A program made the translations under genes and the position numbers. Positions 6,842 through 10,371 of a DNA stretch of 10,371 nt are shown piece after piece. The stretch is from Tubulinosema ratisbonensis (taxonomy: Eukaryota; Microsporidia; Tubulinosematidae), in contig RCSS01000098.1 in NCBI GenBank assembly GCA_004000155.1, forward strand, positions 1 through 10,371, written 5' to 3'. Under the pieces are notes generated by a model that was not told the origin of the DNA, did not search any database, and was given only the letters and a program-made list of their open reading frames with translations. The first letter of the stretch is position 1. The number at the start of each line of letters is the position of its first letter.

Positions 6842-7705
6842 TTAAGAAAAGTATTTGAAAAGATCATTTTTATTGCAATGATATCTTTTACGATAAATTT
6901 AGTAACTTTTTATATTTTTTTTTGTGCTAAATATGTATTTAATCTTTCTTTTGCAATTATTTCAATGTACTTCGATATTATTTGTGTAAACTTATATAAC
7001 AGGATTTTGAAGTTAACCAACATCTTTACAGTTTAATGTCTGTAAAGATGTTGGTTAGCTTCTTAAATAATGCGGTAGTCTAGTTTATGAATAAAACTCA
7101 TCTTAACGAATAATAGAACTTCATTTGATAAGTTTTAATAATTAAAAATAAATTTTTTTCTATTTCAAACAAATTTCATATTATTGATTTATTTGTTATA
7201 AAAACCATATCAAACACCCAAAATATTGCTTGAGTTTTCCTCTTAAATTCCTTCTGTTATGTTTTAATTTGATGAATTTTGATTCATTTTTTTGTATTAT
7301 AAATCTTCTTTACAAAATTTCTATGAATGTTTTCTAAAATTTTTTCACAAACATTTTATAAAGTTTATTGACTTTGTGATTTCACAAAACACTTCTGTTT
7401 ATTGCATTATTAAATGGTGTTTCATATATTCACTTATATTACAAATAAAACTTCCTGCAATTTTTTTTAAAAAATTTCAAAGCAAGAGCCAATCATTATG
7501 GATTTAAAGGCATCATATTTGGTAAACTTTATTGGCCTGACATCACAGAATAAACATTTTGTTTCTCTATTTCTTTTGGCTAATTTTATGATTTTATGGT
7601 AATAGATAGATAATTTTTGTGAGATAAAATCAATTTTTTTTTCACAAAAAATTTTAAAGTTTTTTCTTCATTGACTAAAGTTTTGCTCAATCGTAATAAT
7701 GCATT
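6842..7705 (-). pseudogene. Eroded Merlin/IS1595-type (ISXO2-like) DDE transposase
   Basis: Reading the minus strand across several frames gives blocks in the order expected of Merlin transposases. These are an N-terminal helix-like block (VNEEKTLKFFVKKKLI, about 7675-7625); a cysteine-bearing stretch and SIMIGSCFEIF (7505-7470), which resembles the SIRKGSFFE motif; NESKFIKLKHNRR then FGCLIW (7288-7205), which resembles DESKFGKRKYNRG..VFGG with the first catalytic Asp now Asn; DEFYS then RLPHYLRS (7102-7058); TNNIEVH (6985-6965), which resembles the HTNTIE motif with the catalytic Glu kept; NNCKRKIKY; and a C-terminal RKRYHCNKNDLF block. From 7288 to 6842 everything is in one frame but carries around a dozen stops, and at least two frameshifts lie upstream. 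The span of about 860 bp matches a full-length transposase. It is clearly dead. Terminal inverted repeats were not found. Confidence 0.72.
7009..7062. repeat. Near-perfect hairpin, 23-bp arms and 8-nt loop
   Basis: The arms at 7009-7031 and 7040-7062 are reverse complements except for one T/C difference, separated by TTTAATGT. The core AACCAACATCTTTACAG is perfect. In such AT-rich DNA a 23-bp, moderately GC-containing palindrome is far beyond chance. It lies inside the transposase fossil, between the RLPHYLRS and TNNIE blocks, without obviously lengthening that interval. A template-switch (inverted duplication) event fits this better than an insertion. A structured RNA or a rho-independent-type terminator is less likely in a eukaryote, and there is no T-run directly after either arm. 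Confidence 0.85.
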
Positions 7706-7750
7706 TAACTATAAGAATAATATTATTTATGTAATTTGCCTTCAGAAACC

Positions 7751-7783
7751 TTATAAATCACAATAATCTTTTGTGATTGATAA
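7751..7783. repeat. Hairpin with 13-bp arms
   Basis: TTATAAATCACAA (7751-7763) and TTGTGATTGATAA (7771-7783) pair with one mismatch around a 7-nt loop. It lies just upstream of the transposase fossil on its coding strand. It could belong to the old element, but no matching copy was found at the other end. Confidence 0.5.
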
Positions 7784-8754
7784 ATAATTAGTTTTATTTA
7801 TGATCTTAACAGTGTTTACTTGGATGACGAAAACAATCTATTGTAAAGAACCTTTAAAGCTCACTGTTTTATATCATTTCAATAAAACCATGTAAACTGA
7901 TTTTCAGATAGATGTGTTTTCTAAGAAAAGATCTTAACCTATATCGAGAGATCAAATCAATCTTAATGATATTAAAAACATATAAAAATTTTAAGTAAAT
8001 CTAAATTAACAAAATTTTATGTTTCTTTAAGCTTTCGCTTTACATTAATTGATATTTTAATGAGATTTTTTGTAATATTCGTTTGAAAGTTATACGTATT
8101 AATTATTTTAAGCTAAAATTTACAAGTATTTAGTGAATTGTGATTCCAGAATTTAGAGTTTAAATAACATTTTAACCAAAGTTTAACAATATTAATAATA
8201 ATATTTGAATGAGTAACTTATAAAATATATAGAAAGTATATTTGTAGCTCTTCTTATTGATTCGTATCCCTTAGCAACAAAAGAAAATCAATATTATTAT
8301 TATTTTTGAGCCCTAAAGTAGAAACCAGCCTTTTGCAATAAGAAGATAATCAATATGGTTTATTAATTTACAAAATTAAAAATATGAATCAAGAACAAAA
8401 TAAACTTAGAATTATGAATTAGTAATCCTAATATTTTATACAATAAAGGTACTTGTCAATAGATTATAGCATTTTACCATATGTTTCGTCAACTAGGTAT
8501 TCATATTCTTATATAGAAGGTATAGCGAAAAGATTTTTGTATAACCTTCCCATCCCTAGGTGACAAAAAAAAATAAGATTATAAAACTTAACTGTTTATT
8601 TGTACTTTTTTTAAGTAGGCATAGAATAAAAATGTTTCATTTGAGGGTTTAATATTACTAAAATGTTTTAATATACCATATTCATAAACAAAATACAAAA
8701 ACTAAAGGAAGCGTTTTTCTAAAACTCATAATTTATCCTTAATTATTAAAAATG

Positions 8755-8772
8755 ATATTATGTACATAATAT
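8755..8772. repeat. Perfect 18-bp palindrome
   Basis: ATATTATGTACATAATAT is its own reverse complement. Palindromes of this size arise fairly easily in A/T-only sequence, but the central GTAC makes it slightly more notable. No function is suggested by the context. Confidence 0.5.
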
Positions 8773-8920
8773 TTTTTAACACAATTTAGACTTTTATTAA
8801 AATATAAATTTCTTTTTGCTAAGTACATAAACCAATGTTCATTTTATAAATAAGATTTTTGTAGGAAATAAAAAATATTTTTTACTAAATTAATTCTTTT
8901 AAAATAAATGCATAAAAAAT

Positions 8921-8967
8921 ATAAACATTCTTCAAATAAAAAAATATTAATTTTAAAGAATGTTTAT
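8921..8967. repeat. Inverted repeat with 12-bp perfect arms
   Basis: ATAAACATTCTT (8921-8932) pairs perfectly with AAGAATGTTTAT (8956-8967). With one mismatch or gap the pairing extends outward for another 8 or so A/T pairs. The 23-bp loop is A/T only. The unit resembles the one at 6151-6243 in style, but its sequence differs. Confidence 0.5.
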
Positions 8968-9650
8968 TATTTTATATTCGCAAATATTATGACTTTGTTA
9001 TTAAAATATAATTTATTACTTTTATTTATATAAGACTTTAAAAATTCCTTTAAATAACCTTTCAACAATCTATAACTTTTATAACCTTTTTAATTTGCTT
9101 ATAATACCTCAGTGTTTGACAAATTAAGATCATTTTTAAATATATTTTACTTAAGTTAATGACTTTATCTTTTAAATTTATTATAACTTAATTTCATTTT
9201 TTATATGGTATTTATAATCATACTTGATTTTTTAATAAATTATTTATTTAATATCCTTTTTAAATTTTATAAATGTTTTATTTTACTCTCTTAAAAGATT
9301 AAATGCTAATTTTAAATTATAAATAAATAAATATTTCTTTTTAATAATTAAGTTTAATTAATTTGTTTATAAAATATTTTCTTTATTTTTTCAGGTAGAA
9401 TTTTCTTAATTATAATAATTTATTTAAAAATTAAAATATATTAAAAAATAAACTTTTTGATTCTAATAATATTATTTTAGTAAAAAAAACATAATTTATA
9501 AATAATAATTTACTTTAATATTTGATTTCTAATCAAATCAAGAAATTAATTAATTGTATTATTTCTAAATTAAAAGGCTTTGATGAAATTTTTCAAATAA
9601 AGAATATATCATTAAAAGATTCATTCTAAAAATATAAAAAATCCTTTTTT

Positions 9651-10019
9651 TTAATCTTTTGTTGCTTTATTCATACAATCAAAAATATATTCTTGCTGAA
9701 TAATACCATCAAAATAAGAACAATCTACATTTACAGAAAAACAATTATCAAAATATTGAATATTTTCGTAGGTAGGAGTGAGATACAGTGCATTACAACA
9801 TGGTGAGAAATAATTATTAGAATTACCTATCATGTTTTTTGCTGATTCTTCTTTTTTTATTCTGCTTCTTTCGTTCTGAAACCATATTGTAACTGATTTA
9901 GGAGATAAATTGATACACCTTGAGATGTCTAATCTTTCATCTATCCCTGGCCTTGAATTGTAAATAAAATAATTTATCAAAAATTTTCTTTGTTCTTTTG
10001 TTGTCTTTGTTCTATGCAT
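9651..10019 (-). CDS. Homeodomain transcription factor, minimal form
   Basis: This 122-residue protein begins directly with a homeodomain (residues 1-58). Counting so that Met1 is homeodomain position 3, the conserved positions all fit: Arg3 (HD5), Leu14 (HD16), Phe18 (HD20), Trp46 (HD48), Phe47 (HD49), Asn49 (HD51), Arg51 (HD53) and the basic end RIKKE. Helix 3 reads SPKSVTIWFQNERSR. Gln48 corresponds to HD50, the specificity position. Homeodomain proteins bind AT-rich sites through helix 3 in the major groove, and small homeobox genes are known in Encephalitozoon. Residues 60-122 form an Asn/Tyr/Cys-rich tail with acidic patches that I do not recognise. The ATG at 10019 is supported by CCC immediately before it, and no longer in-frame start is evident. 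The gene stands alone, about 3.7 kb from its nearest intact neighbour. It could be a mating-type-like or a stage-specific regulator, but nothing here decides that. Confidence 0.93.
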   Translation of the reverse strand: MHRTKTTKEQRKFLINYFIYNSRPGIDERLDISRCINLSPKSVTIWFQNERSRIKKEESAKNMIGNSNNYFSPCCNALYLTPTYENIQYFDNCFSVNVDCSYFDGIIQQEYIFDCMNKATKD

Positions 10020-10022
10020 GGG
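10020..10022 (-). promoter_or_regulatory. CCC motif abutting the homeobox gene start
   Basis: On the minus strand CACCC is followed directly by the ATG. This matches the C-rich start-proximal signal seen at 403-406 and 5973-5975. An out-of-frame ATG lies 13 bases upstream (10032-10030). It would be outside the transcript if transcription starts at or near the CCC. Confidence 0.5.
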
Positions 10023-10371
10023 TGATGATCATTGCACTTTTTTTTTAAAAAAAATATAAAATTAGTTAAAATGAAACTATTATTAAATCAAATAAAAATT
10101 TAAAAAAAATTAAAAGTTTAACAATTTGATTTATTAAAAAAAAATGCAAAGGTTTACACTAAAAAATCGATTTTAATTTACAGTTTTGACAATGTATTTT
10201 TCTTTAATTTATGGGCCTATCTCTTTTTTAATGTATTTATACACCAAATTTTAAATACTTAACTTATTTTATCATTATTATAATTTATATCTCAAAATAT
10301 TATTATTAAATATTTTGGTTTTACTAAATGTAATTCCTTTTTTAAGGGTTAATTTTTTATTTTTAATAAAT
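10023..10371. other. Right-edge non-coding sequence
   Basis: This AT-rich sequence lies upstream of the homeobox gene. A GGG at 10346-10348 and a GGCC near 10213 stand out, but neither lies next to an ATG that opens a usable frame on either strand. It probably includes the homeobox promoter. I see nothing else. Confidence 0.45.

Larger units (their letters stand above)
7706..9650. other. Long gene-poor stretch with small palindromes
   Basis: No intact gene is visible in almost 2 kb. Two parts (about 7790-7970 and 8220-8570) are noticeably less AT-rich than the rest and could be remnants of genes or elements. Near 8455-8560 the plus strand has a stop-free run (YSILPYVSSTRYSYSYIEG and onward). 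On the minus strand a frame from about 8345 to 7990 has fewer stops than expected. Neither matched a family that I recognise. From about 8570 to 9650 the sequence is almost pure A/T and I see only short palindromes. Confidence 0.5.

Noticed and set aside
7292..7507. 71-codon plus-strand open frame
   Set aside because: It begins with TTG, has no in-frame ATG, and is antisense to the transposase fossil, which explains the sequence better.
7808..7868. AACAGTG/CACTGTT inverted repeat as terminal repeats of the Merlin-like element
   Set aside because: The arms are only 7 bp and both lie on the same side of the transposase fossil. No counterpart was found near 6600-6840.
10346..10348. GGG (CCC on minus) as a start signal for another gene
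   Set aside because: No ATG follows within a sensible distance on the minus strand, and no open frame begins near it.

Overview
The window looks like nuclear DNA from a microsporidian, an obligate intracellular parasite related to fungi. Four things support this. The DNA is extremely AT-rich, with long A and T runs. The genes are uninterrupted and code for eukaryotic core proteins that are shorter than their yeast or human counterparts. Short CCC motifs sit just upstream of start codons, a start-proximal signal described in microsporidia. AATAAA overlaps two stop codons. The species cannot be fixed from the sequence. The long gene-poor stretch points to one of the expanded, AT-rich microsporidian genomes rather than a compact Encephalitozoon-type genome.

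Layout. Positions 1-40 probably hold the first codons of a minus-strand gene that leaves the window on the left. Divergent from it, 416-1831 (+) encodes a membrane-anchored protein with a C-terminal HAD-fold domain resembling SDT1/PHM8-type nucleotidases but lacking key catalytic residues. It converges, with a 28-bp gap, on the catalytic subunit of DNA polymerase delta (1860-4766, minus). Upstream of the polymerase on the same strand, 67 bp away, is a compact eukaryotic-type HMG-CoA synthase (4834-5970, minus). These three genes form one dense block.

From about 6000 to 9650 no intact gene is visible. This stretch holds a 93-bp inverted-repeat unit, a heavily eroded minus-strand transposase of Merlin/IS1595 (ISXO2-like DDE) type at 6842-7705, a very strong 23-bp-arm hairpin inside that fossil, several smaller palindromes, and a less AT-rich patch near 8220-8570 that may be another relic. 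The last gene, 9651-10019 (minus), is a 122-residue protein made of a homeodomain and a short tail. The final 350 bp are non-coding.

The genes do not form a pathway. They are replication (polymerase delta), isoprenoid precursor synthesis (HMG-CoA synthase), a probable pseudo-hydrolase at a membrane, and a transcription factor. Five ambiguous bases (one in the polymerase gene, four in the HMG-CoA synthase gene) lie inside genes. Two of them do not change the encoded residue.
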